Source: Xanthobacteraceae bacterium
Lineage (GTDB): Bacteria > Pseudomonadota > Alphaproteobacteria > Rhizobiales > Xanthobacteraceae
Assembly (NCBI GenBank): GCA_004297465.1
Contig: SCUB01000001.1
Location: forward strand, 434,001 to 498,000
Direction: 5' to 3'
Length of the DNA: 64,000 nucleotides
Shown here in pieces: positions 8,599 to 19,522 of this stretch (its first letter is position 1; every line of letters begins with the position of its first letter). A model generated the notes under the pieces. The model was not told the origin of the DNA and searched no databases. It saw nothing but the letters and a program-made list of their open reading frames with translations. The position numbers were made by a program, and so were the translations under genes.

Positions 8599-8627
8599 CC
8601 CATGCGCCTGGGGAAAGGGCGCATGGG
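8599..8627 (+). terminator. Stem-loop after the SOS peptide gene
   Basis: CCCATGCGCC (8599-8608) pairs with GGCGCATGGG (8618-8627), a perfect 10-bp stem with a 9-base loop, 22 bases after the stop codon of the 32-residue peptide. There is no U-tract directly after it, so termination may be partial. Confidence 0.45.
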
Positions 8628-8745
8628 GGAGCTTGCCGCCTTGTCCGGGCGGCGCGGATCGTGATTGTCTAGCCCGGCGCCCGCGGCGGATCCCGCCGAG
8701 TCGGATCGTCGCCGGCGCTGGGGCGTCATGCAACAGGGCAATGAG

Positions 8746-8769
8746 GGCCGGCCCCAAGGGGTGCCGGCC
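8746..8769 (+). terminator. Stem-loop terminator upstream of dnaE
   Basis: GGCCGGC-CCC-AA-GGG-GT-GCCGGCC forms a long GC-rich stem with a two-base bulge, followed by TGTTTG. It lies 73 bases before the dnaE start and probably separates the SOS peptide transcript from dnaE. Confidence 0.5.
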
Positions 8770-8842
8770 TGTTTGCCGTTTAACGCCGATGGAGCCGCGG
8801 CCCCGCGGGCCATCGTCACCGGATGAAGGAAAGGAGAGCGCA

Positions 8843-11800
8843 ATGGCCGTAGCGGGTGCGTCGCCGGGATTTGTGCACCTCCACGTCCATTCATCCTTCT
8901 CGCTGCTGGAGGGGGCGCTGACCATTGCGCGGCTCGCGGAATTGGCCAAGGCCGACCGCCAGCCGGCGCTGGCGCTCACCGACACCGACAACCTGTTCGG
9001 CGCGCTGGAATTTTCCGAGAAGATGGCGGGAAGCGGCATCCAGCCGATCATCGGCTGCGCGCTGGCGGTCGATTTCGGCGATCAGGAGGCCGGCGGTCCG
9101 CGCGGGGCTATCCCGGCGCCGCCGCCACGGCTGGTGCTGCTGGCGCCGAGCGAGGCCGGCTATCGCAGTCTGATGCGGCTCAATTCCCGCGCCTTCCTCG
9201 AAACCCCGCCGCACGAGCGGCCCCATCTCAAGGCGGCCTGGCTCGAGGGCGAGGCGGAGCACCTCATCGCCCTGACCGGCGGGCCCGACGGGCCGCTGGC
9301 GGCCGCCTTTGCCGTCAACCAGGCGGCGCTCGCCGCCGGCCGGGCCGAGCTGCTGGCGCGCCTGTTCGGCGACCGGCTCTATGTCGAGCTGCAGCGCCAC
9401 GGCGTCGAGGCGGAACGGCTGGCCGAACCGGCGCTGATCGACCTCGCCTACGCCAGGGGCCTGCCGCTGGTCGCCACCAACGAGCCGTACTTCGCCACCG
9501 CCGACGATTACGAGGCGCACGACGCGCTGATCTGCATCGCCGAGGGCCGGCTGATCGCCGATGCCGAGCGCCGGCAGCTGACGCCCGAGCATCGCTTCAA
9601 GACCCGCGCCGAAATGGCGGTGCTGTTCGCCGACCTGCCCGAGGCGCTGGCCTCGACGGTCGAGATCGCGCGGCGCTGCTCCCATCGCCCGACCACGCGC
9701 AAGCCGATCCTGCCGCGGTTCACGGTGGGAGGCAGCGCCAGCGTCGCCGATGCCGAAGCCGCCGAGGCCGCGGAATTGCAGGCCCAGGCCGAAGAGGGGC
9801 TGGCCCAGCGCCTGGCGGCCAACGGTCTTGCCCCCGGCGTCAGCGAGGAGGCCTACCGCGAGCGTCTCGGTTTCGAGCTCGGCGTCATCGGGCGCATGAA
9901 GTATCCGGGCTACTTCCTGATCGTCGCCGACTTCATCAAGTGGGCGAAGTCGCAAGGCATTCCGGTCGGGCCGGGCCGCGGTTCGGGCGCCGGCTCGCTG
10001 GTCGCCTATTCGCTGACCATCACCGATCTCGACCCGATCCGGTTCGGCCTGCTGTTCGAGCGCTTCCTCAATCCGGACCGCGTCTCGATGCCGGACTTCG
10101 ACATCGACTTCTGCCAGGACCGCCGCGACGAGGTGATCCGCTATGTGCAGGAGCGCTACGGCCGCGACCAGGTGGCGCAGATCATCACCTTCGGCACCTT
10201 GCAGGCGCGCGGCGTGCTGCGCGACGTCGGCCGCGTGCTGCAGATGCCCTATGGCCAGGTCGACAAGCTGACCAAGCTGGTGCCGCAGAACCCGACCGCG
10301 CCGGTCACGCTGGCCGCCGCCATCAAGGGCGAGCCGAAGCTGCAGGCGTTCCGCGACAGCGATCCGGTCACCGCGCGCGCCTTCGACATCGCGCAGAAGC
10401 TAGAAGGCCTGACGCGCCACGCCTCGACCCATGCCGCCGGCATCGTGATCGGCGACCGGCCGCTCAACGAGCTGGTGCCGCTTTATCGCGATCCGAAATC
10501 CGACATGCCGGTGACCCAGTTCAACATGAAGTGGGTGGAGCCTGCCGGTCTCGTCAAGTTCGACTTCCTCGGCCTCAAGACGCTGACCGTGCTCGATGTC
10601 GCCGCCAAGCTGGTGCGCCGCCGCGGCATCGGCCTCGACATCGCGACGCTGCCGCTCGACGACGCGCCGACCTACGCCATGCTGGCGCGCGGCGAGACCG
10701 TCGGCGTGTTCCAGGTGGAAAGCCAGGGCATGCGGCGGGCGCTGGCCGATATGCGGCCCGACCGTTTCGAGGACATCATCGCGCTGGTCGCGCTGTACCG
10801 GCCCGGGCCCATGGCCAACATCCCGACCTATTGCGCGCGCAAGCACGGCGACGAGGCGCCGGAATACATCCATCCGCAGCTCGAACCGATCCTGCGCGAA
10901 ACCTTCGGCGTCATCATCTACCAGGAGCAGGTGATGCAGATCGCTCAGGTGCTGGCCGGCTACTCGCTCGGCGAGGCCGACCTGCTGCGCCGCGCCATGG
11001 GCAAGAAGATCCACAAGGAGATGCAGGACCAGCGCGCGCGCTTCGTCGAGGGCGCGGTCGGGCGCGGCGTCGCGCGCTCCCAGGCCGACGAGATCTTCGA
11101 TCTGCTCGCCAAGTTCGCCGACTACGGCTTCAACAAGAGTCACGCCGCGGCCTATGCGCTGGTCGCCTATCAGACCGCCTACATGAAGGCGCATTACCCG
11201 GCGGAATTCCTCGCCGCGTCGATGACGCTCGACATGAACAACACCGACAAGCTCTCCGAGTTCCGTGCCGAGGCGCAGCGGCTCGGCATTCGCGTCGAGC
11301 CGCCCTCGGTCAACACCTCGGACGTGACATTCGAGGTCAGCGGCGCCTCGATCCATTATGCGCTGGCCGCGATCAAGGGCGTCGGCGCGCAGGCCATGAC
11401 GCTGCTGGTCGCGGCGCGCGGCGCCGCGCCGTTCCGCGATCTCGCGGATTTTGCCCGTCGCGTCAGCCCGCGCGCGCTCAACAAGCGGGTGATCGAGCGC
11501 CTCGCGGCGGCGGGCGCGTTCGATGGCCTCGAACCCAACCGCGCGCGCGCATTCGCCGGCGCCGACGCCATCCTCGCCGAGGCGCAGCGCGCCCATGAAT
11601 CGGCAACGCTCGGGCAGAACGAACTGTTCGGCGGCGGCACGGACGCCGGGCACGCCATGCTGGCGCTGCCTTCGGTCGAGCCGTGGCTGCCGGGCGAGCG
11701 GCTGCAGCACGAATACGATGCCATCGGCTTTTTCCTGAGCGGCCATCCGCTCGACGATTACGGGCCGACGCTCAAGCGGCTGCGGGTGCAGTCATGGGCC

Positions 11801-12337
11801 GAGTTCTGCCGCGCGGTGAAGAACGGCGCCACCGCGGGCCGCGTCGCCGCCACCGTGGTGTCGCGCACCGAGCGGCGCACCAAGACCGGCAACAAGATGG
11901 GTATCCTCGGGCTGTCGGATCCGACCGGCCATTTCGAGGCGGTGATCTTTTCCGAAGGACTGGCGCAGTTCCGCGACCTGCTGGAGCCGGGCATGGCGGC
12001 GCTGGTGCAGCTCGGCGCCGAGATGCAGGGCGACGAGGTGCGCGCCCGCATCAACGCGGTCGAGGCGCTCGATGCGGTCGCCGCCCGCACCCCGGCCAGC
12101 CTGCGCGTCTTCCTGCGCGACGACAAGCCGCTCGACAGCGTGGCGAAACGGCTCGAAAGCGTGCGCGCGGCCAGCGGGCGCGGCGGCGAGGCGGCCGCCG
12201 GCACCGTCACCATGGTGATGATGGTCGACCTCGAAACCGAAGTCGACGTCCGCCTGCCGGGGCAGTTCAGGGTCACGCCGCAGACCGCCGGGGCCATCAA
12301 GGCGGTGCCCGGTGTGGTGATGGTCGAGATGATCTGA
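8843..12337 (+). CDS. dnaE: DNA polymerase III alpha subunit (DnaE1)
   Basis: Replicative polymerase, 1164 residues from the ATG at 8843, which has AAGGAAAGGAGAG just upstream. Longer in-frame starts are possible but add an unconserved Gly/Arg-rich leader. The N-terminal PHP domain begins with HLHVHSSFSLLEG. The polymerase palm has GPGRGSGAGSLVAY near residue 375 and the catalytic PDFDIDFCQDRRDEVI near residue 417. The finger region with HASTHAAGIVIG and the helix-hairpin-helix (RALNKRVIERLAAAGAFD) follow, then an OB-fold domain near residue 1000. The order shows DnaE1 rather than the error-prone DnaE2. It lies directly downstream of an SOS promoter region, so read-through is worth testing. 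Confidence 0.96.
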   Translation: MAVAGASPGFVHLHVHSSFSLLEGALTIARLAELAKADRQPALALTDTDNLFGALEFSEKMAGSGIQPIIGCALAVDFGDQEAGGPRGAIPAPPPRLVLLAPSEAGYRSLMRLNSRAFLETPPHERPHLKAAWLEGEAEHLIALTGGPDGPLAAAFAVNQAALAAGRAELLARLFGDRLYVELQRHGVEAERLAEPALIDLAYARGLPLVATNEPYFATADDYEAHDALICIAEGRLIADAERRQLTPEHRFKTRAEMAVLFADLPEALASTVEIARRCSHRPTTRKPILPRFTVGGSASVADAEAAEAAELQAQAEEGLAQRLAANGLAPGVSEEAYRERLGFELGVIGRMKYPGYFLIVADFIKWAKSQGIPVGPGRGSGAGSLVAYSLTITDLDPIRFGLLFERFLNPDRVSMPDFDIDFCQDRRDEVIRYVQERYGRDQVAQIITFGTLQARGVLRDVGRVLQMPYGQVDKLTKLVPQNPTAPVTLAAAIKGEPKLQAFRDSDPVTARAFDIAQKLEGLTRHASTHAAGIVIGDRPLNELVPLYRDPKSDMPVTQFNMKWVEPAGLVKFDFLGLKTLTVLDVAAKLVRRRGIGLDIATLPLDDAPTYAMLARGETVGVFQVESQGMRRALADMRPDRFEDIIALVALYRPGPMANIPTYCARKHGDEAPEYIHPQLEPILRETFGVIIYQEQVMQIAQVLAGYSLGEADLLRRAMGKKIHKEMQDQRARFVEGAVGRGVARSQADEIFDLLAKFADYGFNKSHAAAYALVAYQTAYMKAHYPAEFLAASMTLDMNNTDKLSEFRAEAQRLGIRVEPPSVNTSDVTFEVSGASIHYALAAIKGVGAQAMTLLVAARGAAPFRDLADFARRVSPRALNKRVIERLAAAGAFDGLEPNRARAFAGADAILAEAQRAHESATLGQNELFGGGTDAGHAMLALPSVEPWLPGERLQHEYDAIGFFLSGHPLDDYGPTLKRLRVQSWAEFCRAVKNGATAGRVAATVVSRTERRTKTGNKMGILGLSDPTGHFEAVIFSEGLAQFRDLLEPGMAALVQLGAEMQGDEVRARINAVEALDAVAARTPASLRVFLRDDKPLDSVAKRLESVRAASGRGGEAAAGTVTMVMMVDLETEVDVRLPGQFRVTPQTAGAIKAVPGVVMVEMI

Positions 12338-12377
12338 CAAACTGGGTTCGGCGGCGCATCGCGGGGATCGCCGGCGG

Positions 12378-14999
12378 ATGGTGGCGATGACCGGCGGCAA
12401 GAGACAACCAGTCAGTCCGGAGGCTGCCGTTCCTGCCGCGCCTCACGCGGGGCGTGCCGTGCCGGAAGACATCCCGTGGCGCGGCCTTACCGAAGCCGAG
12501 GCAAGGACGCGGCTCACCCGCGACGGCGCCAATGATTTGCCGGATGCCGGCCGGCGCAGCCTTGTCGGCATCGTCGGCGAGGTGCTGCGCGAACCGATGC
12601 TGGCGCTGCTCCTTGCGGGCGGCGCGATCTATCTCGTGTTGGGCGTTATGCGCGACGCGGCGGTGCTGATCATGTTCGCCATGCTTTCCGTGATCATCAC
12701 CGTGGTGCAGGAAGCACGCACCGAACGCGTGCTTGAGGCGCTGCGCGATCTGAGCAGCCCGCGCGCGGAAGTGATCCGCGATGGCAGGCGCCGGCGCATC
12801 GCCGGGCGCGAGGTGGTGCGCGGCGACATTGTCGTGCTGGCGGAAGGCGACCGCGTGCCGGCCGACGCCATCGTGCGGGCGTGCCACGATCTGAAGGTCG
12901 ATGAATCGTTGCTGACCGGCGAATCCGCCGCCGTGCACAAGACGGCGAGCGCCGCGCCGGAACCGGGCGGCGTCAGGCCCGGCGGCGACGGCGGCTTCAT
13001 GATCTATTCGGGCACGCTGATCGTGCGCGGCCAGGGCGTGGCCGAAACGGTGGCGACCGGCGTCCGTACCGAAATCGGCAGGATCGGCATCTCGCTGCGC
13101 ACGCTGGAGCGCGAGCCGCCGCGGCTGCGCCACCAGACGGTCCGTCTGGTGCGCCTGATGGCGGTGATGGGAGTGACGGTCAGTGTCGCTGCCGGCGGTC
13201 TTTATGGCTGGCTGCGCGGATCGTGGCTCGATGCCGCGCTTGGCGGCATCGCGCTTGGCATGTCGATGCTACCGGAGGAATTGCCGGTCATCCTGACCGT
13301 GTTCACCGCCATGGGCGCGTGGCGCATCTCACGCGTGCGGGTGCTGACGCGGCGCGCCGCCGCGATCGAAACGCTGGGTTCGGCCACCGTGCTGTGCACC
13401 GACAAGACCGGCACGCTGACCCAGAACCGCATGCGCGTCGCCGAAGTCTGGGTGCCCGGCTGCGGCGCCGTGGGGACGCAGGATGCGGCCGCGCTTCCGC
13501 TCAACGCGGCGTACCGCAATCTCGCGGCGTTGGGCCGGCTCGCCTCCTCGCCGCATCCGTTCGATCCGATGGAGCAGGCGTTCCACGATTTCGCGGGACG
13601 GCTTGAGGCGGAAAGCCTTCCGCCCGCCGATCTCGTGCGCCATTATCCGCTGCGGCCGCAACTGCCGGCGGTTGTGCAGGTGTGGCGCGGCGCGGATCCG
13701 GCGGATGCGTGCACGGTCGCCGCCAAGGGGGCGCCCGAAGCCATCGCCGATCTTTGCCGCCTCGACGCCGCGGCGCGCGGCGCCATGCTGGCTGAAGTCG
13801 ACCGCATGGCGGCGGGCGGCATGCGCGTGCTCGGTCTGGCGCGCGCGCGCGCGGCGGCCGACGGCCTGCCCGGGACCGCGAATGGTTTCGCGTTCGAATT
13901 CGCCGGCCTTGCCGGCCTGTCCGATCCGTTGCGCGCCGGGGTGCCGGAAGCGATCCGGCAATGCCGCCGGGCCGGCATCCGCGTCGTGATGATCACCGGC
14001 GATTATCCCGAAACCGCGCGTGCCATCGCGCGCGAGGCGGGGCTTGCCGCCGACCGGGCGGTGAGCGGCGCGCAGATCGACCGGATGTCCGATCCGGCGC
14101 TGGCCGAGTGCCTGCGCACGGCGTCCGTCTTCGCGCGCATCCTGCCCGAGCAGAAATCGCGCATCATCGCCGCGCTCAAGGCCGACGGCGAGATCGTGGC
14201 GATGACCGGCGACGGCGTCAACGATGCGCCCTCGCTCAAGGCCGCCCATATCGGCATCGCCATGGGCGGGCGCGGCACCGACGTGGCGCGCGAGGCGGCC
14301 TCGATCGTGCTGCTCGACGACGATTTCGGCTCCATCGTCGCCGCCATCGCGCTGGGGCGACGCATCTACGACAACATCCGCAAGGCCATCGGCTTCGTGC
14401 TTGCCGTGCATGTGCCGGTCGCGGGAATGGCGCTGCTGCCGCTGGTGTTCGGCCTGCCCGTGATCCTGATGCCGGTGCATATCGCGTTTCTGGAGATGGT
14501 GATCGATCCGGTCTGCTCGCTGGTGTTCGAGGCGGAACGCAGCGAGGACGACGTCATGGCCCGGCCGCCGCGGCCGCCGGAACAGCCGCTGGTCAGGGGC
14601 GCGCTGACGGCGTGGTGCCTGACGCAGGGGCTGGTGGCGTTCGCGCTGGTCGGAGGCATCTTCCTGTTCGCCGCCACGCAGGGGCTGGCCGAGAACGAGG
14701 TCAGGGCGCTGACGTTCTTCTCGCTGGTGACGGCCATCGTCGCCCTCATCCTGGTCAACCGGTCGTTCGGCATGGCGCTGTCGCGCGCGCTCGACTGGCG
14801 CAATCCGGCGCTTGCCGTGGTGCTGGTCGTCGTGACGGCGGTGCTGCTGACGAGCCTGCTATGGCCCTGGGCGCGCGAGTTGTTCCGGTTCGGCCCCCTG
14901 CACGGGCACGACGCGGCCATCGTGCTGGCCACCGGGGCGAGCGTGCTCGTCGGACTCGAAGGCCTCAAGCTTTTCTGGCGCAAGCATCTCGCCGGATAG
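12378..14999 (+). CDS. Cation-translocating P-type ATPase, specificity unknown
   Basis: An 873-residue P2-type ATPase with an N-terminal cation-ATPase domain. Visible motifs are the actuator loop LLTGES near residue 180, PEELP in membrane helix 4 near 298, the phosphorylation motif [11 protein letters not shown] near 341, TGDYPETA, and the hinge [11 protein letters not shown] near 610. About ten membrane helices are expected, in the inner membrane. Compared with the SERCA calcium pump, helix 4 keeps the Glu, but the helix 5 Asn/Glu pair is replaced in HVPVAG and the helix 6 NxxTD is EMVID here, so calcium transport should not be assumed. It separates dnaE from rpsB, which are usually close in this group, so it is probably an accessory insertion. 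Confidence 0.88.
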   Translation: MVAMTGGKRQPVSPEAAVPAAPHAGRAVPEDIPWRGLTEAEARTRLTRDGANDLPDAGRRSLVGIVGEVLREPMLALLLAGGAIYLVLGVMRDAAVLIMFAMLSVIITVVQEARTERVLEALRDLSSPRAEVIRDGRRRRIAGREVVRGDIVVLAEGDRVPADAIVRACHDLKVDESLLTGESAAVHKTASAAPEPGGVRPGGDGGFMIYSGTLIVRGQGVAETVATGVRTEIGRIGISLRTLEREPPRLRHQTVRLVRLMAVMGVTVSVAAGGLYGWLRGSWLDAALGGIALGMSMLPEELPVILTVFTAMGAWRISRVRVLTRRAAAIETLGSATVLCTDKTGTLTQNRMRVAEVWVPGCGAVGTQDAAALPLNAAYRNLAALGRLASSPHPFDPMEQAFHDFAGRLEAESLPPADLVRHYPLRPQLPAVVQVWRGADPADACTVAAKGAPEAIADLCRLDAAARGAMLAEVDRMAAGGMRVLGLARARAAADGLPGTANGFAFEFAGLAGLSDPLRAGVPEAIRQCRRAGIRVVMITGDYPETARAIAREAGLAADRAVSGAQIDRMSDPALAECLRTASVFARILPEQKSRIIAALKADGEIVAMTGDGVNDAPSLKAAHIGIAMGGRGTDVAREAASIVLLDDDFGSIVAAIALGRRIYDNIRKAIGFVLAVHVPVAGMALLPLVFGLPVILMPVHIAFLEMVIDPVCSLVFEAERSEDDVMARPPRPPEQPLVRGALTAWCLTQGLVAFALVGGIFLFAATQGLAENEVRALTFFSLVTAIVALILVNRSFGMALSRALDWRNPALAVVLVVVTAVLLTSLLWPWARELFRFGPLHGHDAAIVLATGASVLVGLEGLKLFWRKHLAG

Positions 15000-15112
15000 G
15001 CCTTTTCCGGCTCCGACGGCTTGCGCCGGGCCCGGGGCGGGGCTATAAGCGCGCCCATCACACACGGGAACATGGCTTTACCAGCCGTCCGGTGGCAGCC
15101 GGGCCGCGAGGC

Positions 15113-15130
15113 GATATTCAGCCGAATATC
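15113..15130 (+). promoter_or_regulatory. Hairpin in rpsB leader
   Basis: GATATTC-AGCC-GAATATC is a perfect 7-bp stem with a tetraloop, 54 bases before the rpsB start. It is AT-rich in a GC-rich neighbourhood. rpsB-tsf operons are known to be feedback-regulated through their leader in several bacteria, so this is a candidate S2-responsive element or operator. Confidence 0.4.
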
Positions 15131-15184
15131 CCTTCAGGTCCGTTCCGCCCACACGTTCCCGGAGGACATAACCGGAGAAGATCC

Positions 15185-16177
15185 ATGGCGCTTCCTGAAT
15201 TCTCGATGCGCCAGCTGCTTGAAGCTGGCGTTCACTTTGGCCACCAGGCCCACCGCTGGAACCCGAAGATGGCGGAGTACATCTTCGGCGTCCGCAACAA
15301 CATCCACATCATCGACCTTGCCCAGACCGTTCCGATGCTGCACCGCGCGCTGCAGACCATCAGCGACACGGTGGCCCGCGGCGGCCGCGTGCTGTTCGTC
15401 GGCACCAAGCGTCAGGCCCAGGACGCGGTGAAGGATGCCGCCAAGCGTTCGGCGCAGTACTACGTCAACTCGCGCTGGCTCGGCGGCACGCTGACCAACT
15501 GGAAGACCATTTCCGGTTCGATCAAGCGCCTGCGCCACCTTGAAGAGGTGCTGTCCGGCGGCGAGGCCAACGCCTACACCAAGAAGGAGCGCCTGACGCT
15601 GCAGCGCGAGCGCGACAAGCTCGACCGCGCGCTCGGCGGCATCAAGGACATGGGCGGTCTGCCCGACCTGATCTTCATGATCGACACCAACAAGGAAGAC
15701 ATCGCCATCCAGGAGGCCCAGCGCCTCAAGATCCCGGTGGCGGCCATCGTCGACACCAACTGCGATCCCAAGGGCATCACCTACCTGGTGCCCGGCAATG
15801 ACGACGCCAGCCGCGCCATCAGCCTGTATTGCGACCTCGTCGCCAGGGCTGTGATCGACGGCATCTCCCGCGCCCAGGGCGAGATGGGGATCGACATCGG
15901 CGCCACGGCGGCTCCGGTCGCCGACGTGCCGGCCGCCAAGGGCGCCGTGTTCCAGGGCCTGCCGGGACCGCGCGGCGTCGCCGACGATCTCAAGAAGCTG
16001 TCCGGCGTGTCCGGCGCCATCGAGAAGAAGCTGAACAATCTCGGCATCTTCCATTTCTGGCAGATCGCCGAACTCAATGCCGACGCCAGCCATCATGTCG
16101 GCGAGGAGGTCGGGCTGCCGGGCCGCGTCGAGGGCTGGATCGCCCAGGCCAAGAGCCTGACCGCGGAAGCCGAATAA
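15185..16177 (+). CDS. rpsB: 30S ribosomal protein S2
   Basis: Ribosomal protein S2, starting [21 protein letters not shown] with GGAGAAGA upstream. The conserved core ([12 protein letters not shown], the coiled-coil [18 protein letters not shown], and [15 protein letters not shown]) covers about residues 1-230. The 330-residue length exceeds the E. coli protein by about 90 residues. The extra C-terminal domain ([20 protein letters not shown] and FWQIAELN) is the helical extension typical of Rhizobiales S2. It is followed by tsf, as in most bacteria. The frame is open far upstream, but the family start is at 15185. Confidence 0.96.
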   Translation: MALPEFSMRQLLEAGVHFGHQAHRWNPKMAEYIFGVRNNIHIIDLAQTVPMLHRALQTISDTVARGGRVLFVGTKRQAQDAVKDAAKRSAQYYVNSRWLGGTLTNWKTISGSIKRLRHLEEVLSGGEANAYTKKERLTLQRERDKLDRALGGIKDMGGLPDLIFMIDTNKEDIAIQEAQRLKIPVAAIVDTNCDPKGITYLVPGNDDASRAISLYCDLVARAVIDGISRAQGEMGIDIGATAAPVADVPAAKGAVFQGLPGPRGVADDLKKLSGVSGAIEKKLNNLGIFHFWQIAELNADASHHVGEEVGLPGRVEGWIAQAKSLTAEAE

Positions 16178-16188
16178 GCATCGCGATC

Positions 16189-16215
16189 CCGTGGCCGGAT
16201 CTGTTCCGGCCACGG
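16189..16215 (+). other. Stem-loop between rpsB and tsf
   Basis: CCGTGGCCGGA-TCTGT-TCCGGCCACGG is a perfect 11-bp stem with a 5-base loop, 11 bases after the rpsB stop. No T-tract follows, so it probably acts as an attenuator, a processing site or a 3' stabiliser that separates rpsB and tsf mRNA levels. Confidence 0.6.
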
Positions 16216-16356
16216 CCTTCCAGGGCGGCGGCAGCTTGCCGCCCCGCCATGAAACCTACACACGACGATTTTCCCGAACGCGGGGCATTCCGCGCGGTCT
16301 TGCCTTAGAGAGCGGCACGGCGCGACGGCTCCGCAATAGCCAGAGGACCGACAACC

Positions 16357-17280
16357 ATGGCAGCGATTACCGCCTCTCAGGTGAAAGACCTTCGCGACAA
16401 GACCGGCGCGGGCATGATGGATTGCAAGCAGGCGCTCAACGAGACCAGCGGCGACATGGAGGCCGCGGTCGACTGGCTGCGCAAGAAGGGTCTGTCGAAG
16501 GCCGCCAAGAAGGCCGGCCGCGTCGCCGCCGAGGGCCTGATCGGCGTCACGGTGGCCGGTACCAGGGGCGTGGTGGTCGAGGTCAACTCGGAGACCGACT
16601 TCGTCGCCCGCAACGACCAGTTCCAGGGCCTGGTGAAGATGATCGGCCAGGTTGCGCTCGACGCCGGCAGCAATGTCGAGGCCATCAAGGCGGCCAAGGT
16701 CGGCGGCGCGACCGTCGAGCACGCCATTTCCGAAGCCATCGCCACCATCGGCGAGAACATGTCGCTGCGCCGCGCGGCCGGCGTTGCGGTCGGCAGCGGC
16801 GTGGTGGCGAGCTATGTCCACAACGCGGTCACCGACGGCCTCGGCAAGATCGGCGTCATCGTCGGGCTGGAATCGACCGGCAAGGCCGATGAGCTGGCCG
16901 CGCTCGGCCGCCAGATCGCCATGCATGTGGCGGCCTCCAATCCGCAGGCGCTCGACGCCGCCGGCCTCGATCCGGCGGTGGTGGCGCGCGAGAAGGACGT
17001 GCTGGCCGACAAGTACAGGCAGCAGGGCAAGCCCGCTAACGTGATCGAGAAGATCGTCGAGTCCGGCCTCAAGACCTACTACAAGGAGGTCTGCCTCATC
17101 GAGCAGGCCTTCATCCACGATGGCGGCAAGTCGGTCGGCCAGGCTGTGAAGGATGCCGAGGGCAAGGTCGGCGCGCCGGTGAAAATCGCCGGCTTTGTGC
17201 GCTATGCTCTGGGCGAGGGAATCGAAAAGCAGGAGTCCGACTTCGCGGCGGAAGTCGCCGCGGCGGCCGGGCAGGGCTGA
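16357..17280 (+). CDS. tsf: Translation elongation factor Ts
   Basis: EF-Ts, the nucleotide exchange factor for EF-Tu, 307 residues. The N-terminal UBA-like domain has [19 protein letters not shown] and the core carries the conserved [11 protein letters not shown] motif near residue 80. The C-terminal dimerisation and coiled segments follow, ending in a short Ala-rich tail. Length is normal for alphaproteobacteria. The 180-base gap to rpsB contains the 11-bp stem-loop. Confidence 0.96.
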   Translation: MAAITASQVKDLRDKTGAGMMDCKQALNETSGDMEAAVDWLRKKGLSKAAKKAGRVAAEGLIGVTVAGTRGVVVEVNSETDFVARNDQFQGLVKMIGQVALDAGSNVEAIKAAKVGGATVEHAISEAIATIGENMSLRRAAGVAVGSGVVASYVHNAVTDGLGKIGVIVGLESTGKADELAALGRQIAMHVAASNPQALDAAGLDPAVVAREKDVLADKYRQQGKPANVIEKIVESGLKTYYKEVCLIEQAFIHDGGKSVGQAVKDAEGKVGAPVKIAGFVRYALGEGIEKQESDFAAEVAAAAGQG

Positions 17281-17330
17281 TCGGTCCCCGCCGCCTGCGT
17301 GCCGTTGGCCGTCGGCGTCAATCAGGCCAG

Positions 17331-18059
17331 ATGGGTGAGCGAATGGGTGAGCCGGCCTACAGACGCGTGGTGGTGAAACTCTCCGGCGAGGCCTTCGCCG
17401 GCTCCCAGGCCTTCGGCATCGACCAGCCGACCATCGACCGCATCGCCGCCGACCTGATCGCGACGCGAAAGCTCGGCGTCGAACTCGGCGTGGTGGTGGG
17501 CGGCGGCAACATCTTCCGCGGCGTCGAGGTGTCGGGACGCGGCGTGTCGCGCACCACCGGCGACACCATGGGCATGCTGGCGACGGTCATGAACTGCCTC
17601 GCGCTGGAAGCAGCGCTGGAGCGTCAGGGCCAGCCGGCGCGGGTCTTGTCGGCGCTGGCCATGCCCGAGGTGTGCGAACAGTTCTCGCGCGGGCGCGCGC
17701 TCAAGCACATCGCGCAAGGGCGCATCGCACTGTTCGCGGCCGGCACCGGCAACCCGTATTTCACCACCGACACCACGGCGGTGCTGCGCGCCGCCGAGAT
17801 CGAGGCCGAGGCGGTGCTCAAGGCCACCAATGTCGACGGCGTCTACAGCGCCGATCCGAAGAAGGAAGCCTCGGCGCGCCGGTTCGACCGCCTCACCCAC
17901 GCCGAGGCGCTGGCCGGCGGCTACAAAGTGATGGACGCCACGGCCTTCGCGCTTGCCCGTGAAACCGCGATGCCTATCATCGTGTTCTCGATCGCGGAGG
18001 CGGGCGCGATCGCCAATGTACTCGTCGGCAAGGGGCGCGCGACGGTCGTTGGAAACTGA
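17331..18059 (+). CDS. pyrH: Uridylate kinase
   Basis: Bacterial UMP kinase of the amino acid kinase fold, 242 residues, hexameric and cytoplasmic, making UDP from UMP. Motifs are [12 protein letters not shown] at the phosphate loop, [11 protein letters not shown] near residue 60, [12 protein letters not shown] near 140 and [11 protein letters not shown] near 163. The start is ambiguous: ATGGGTGAG occurs twice, at 17331 and 17343, giving [10 protein letters not shown] at the N-terminus. I list the first. It follows tsf and precedes frr, the standard order. Confidence 0.95.
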   Translation: MGERMGEPAYRRVVVKLSGEAFAGSQAFGIDQPTIDRIAADLIATRKLGVELGVVVGGGNIFRGVEVSGRGVSRTTGDTMGMLATVMNCLALEAALERQGQPARVLSALAMPEVCEQFSRGRALKHIAQGRIALFAAGTGNPYFTTDTTAVLRAAEIEAEAVLKATNVDGVYSADPKKEASARRFDRLTHAEALAGGYKVMDATAFALARETAMPIIVFSIAEAGAIANVLVGKGRATVVGN

Positions 18060-18131
18060 GCGCGGCTTACGGATTCTGACGGGGGGCTGATCCACGGCCC
18101 TTGCGCGGGGAAAGCGGAAAGGGGCGGAACA

Positions 18132-18704
18132 ATGTCGTCCGGGAATGCAGGAAATTTCGATCTGAACGAACTCAAGCGCCGGATGCAGGGCGCGGTGGCC
18201 TCGCTCAAGCATGAGCTCGGCGGCCTGCGCACCGGTCGCGCCTCGGCCTCGATGCTCGAGCCGGTGCAGGTGGATGCCTACGGCACTCACATGCCGCTCG
18301 CGCAGCTTGCCACCATCAGCGTGCCGGAGCCGCGCCTCCTGTCGGTGCAGATCTGGGACAAATCGATGGTCCACGCCGTGGAAAAGGCCATCGTGTCGTC
18401 CAACCTCGGGCTGTCGCCGGCGACCGAGGGGCAGGTGATCCGCCTGCGCGTCCCCGAACTCAACGAGGAACGTCGCAAGGAACTGGTCAAGGTCGCGCAT
18501 AAATACGCCGAGGCGCAGCGCGTGGCGGTGCGCCATGTGCGCCGCGACGGGCTCGACATGCTCAAGAAGCTCGAGAAGGATCACAAGATCTCCGAGGACG
18601 ACCACAAGCGCCACGCCGAAGAGGTGCAGAAGGCGACCGACGCCATCATTGTCGAGGTCGACAGGCTGCTGGCGACGAAGGAAAAGGAAATCCTGACCGT
18701 CTGA
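18132..18704 (+). CDS. frr: Ribosome recycling factor
   Basis: RRF, 190 residues, which with EF-G splits the post-termination ribosome. The three-helix-bundle signature is intact: [22 protein letters not shown] near residue 35, [18 protein letters not shown], and the C-terminal helices with EERRKELVK and VRHVRRDG. The N-terminus is a few residues longer than in E. coli. It is preceded by AAAGCGGAAAGGGGCGG, with AAAGGGGCGG as the likely ribosome binding site. Confidence 0.95.
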   Translation: MSSGNAGNFDLNELKRRMQGAVASLKHELGGLRTGRASASMLEPVQVDAYGTHMPLAQLATISVPEPRLLSVQIWDKSMVHAVEKAIVSSNLGLSPATEGQVIRLRVPELNEERRKELVKVAHKYAEAQRVAVRHVRRDGLDMLKKLEKDHKISEDDHKRHAEEVQKATDAIIVEVDRLLATKEKEILTV

Positions 18705-18773
18705 CCTTCGCACGGCGTGCGGATCGCGCTAGGGGGAATCGAACGGGCGGCAACAGGCCATGGAGTAGGATAG

Positions 18774-19514
<741 letters not shown>

Positions 19515-19522
19515 CGGCGCCG

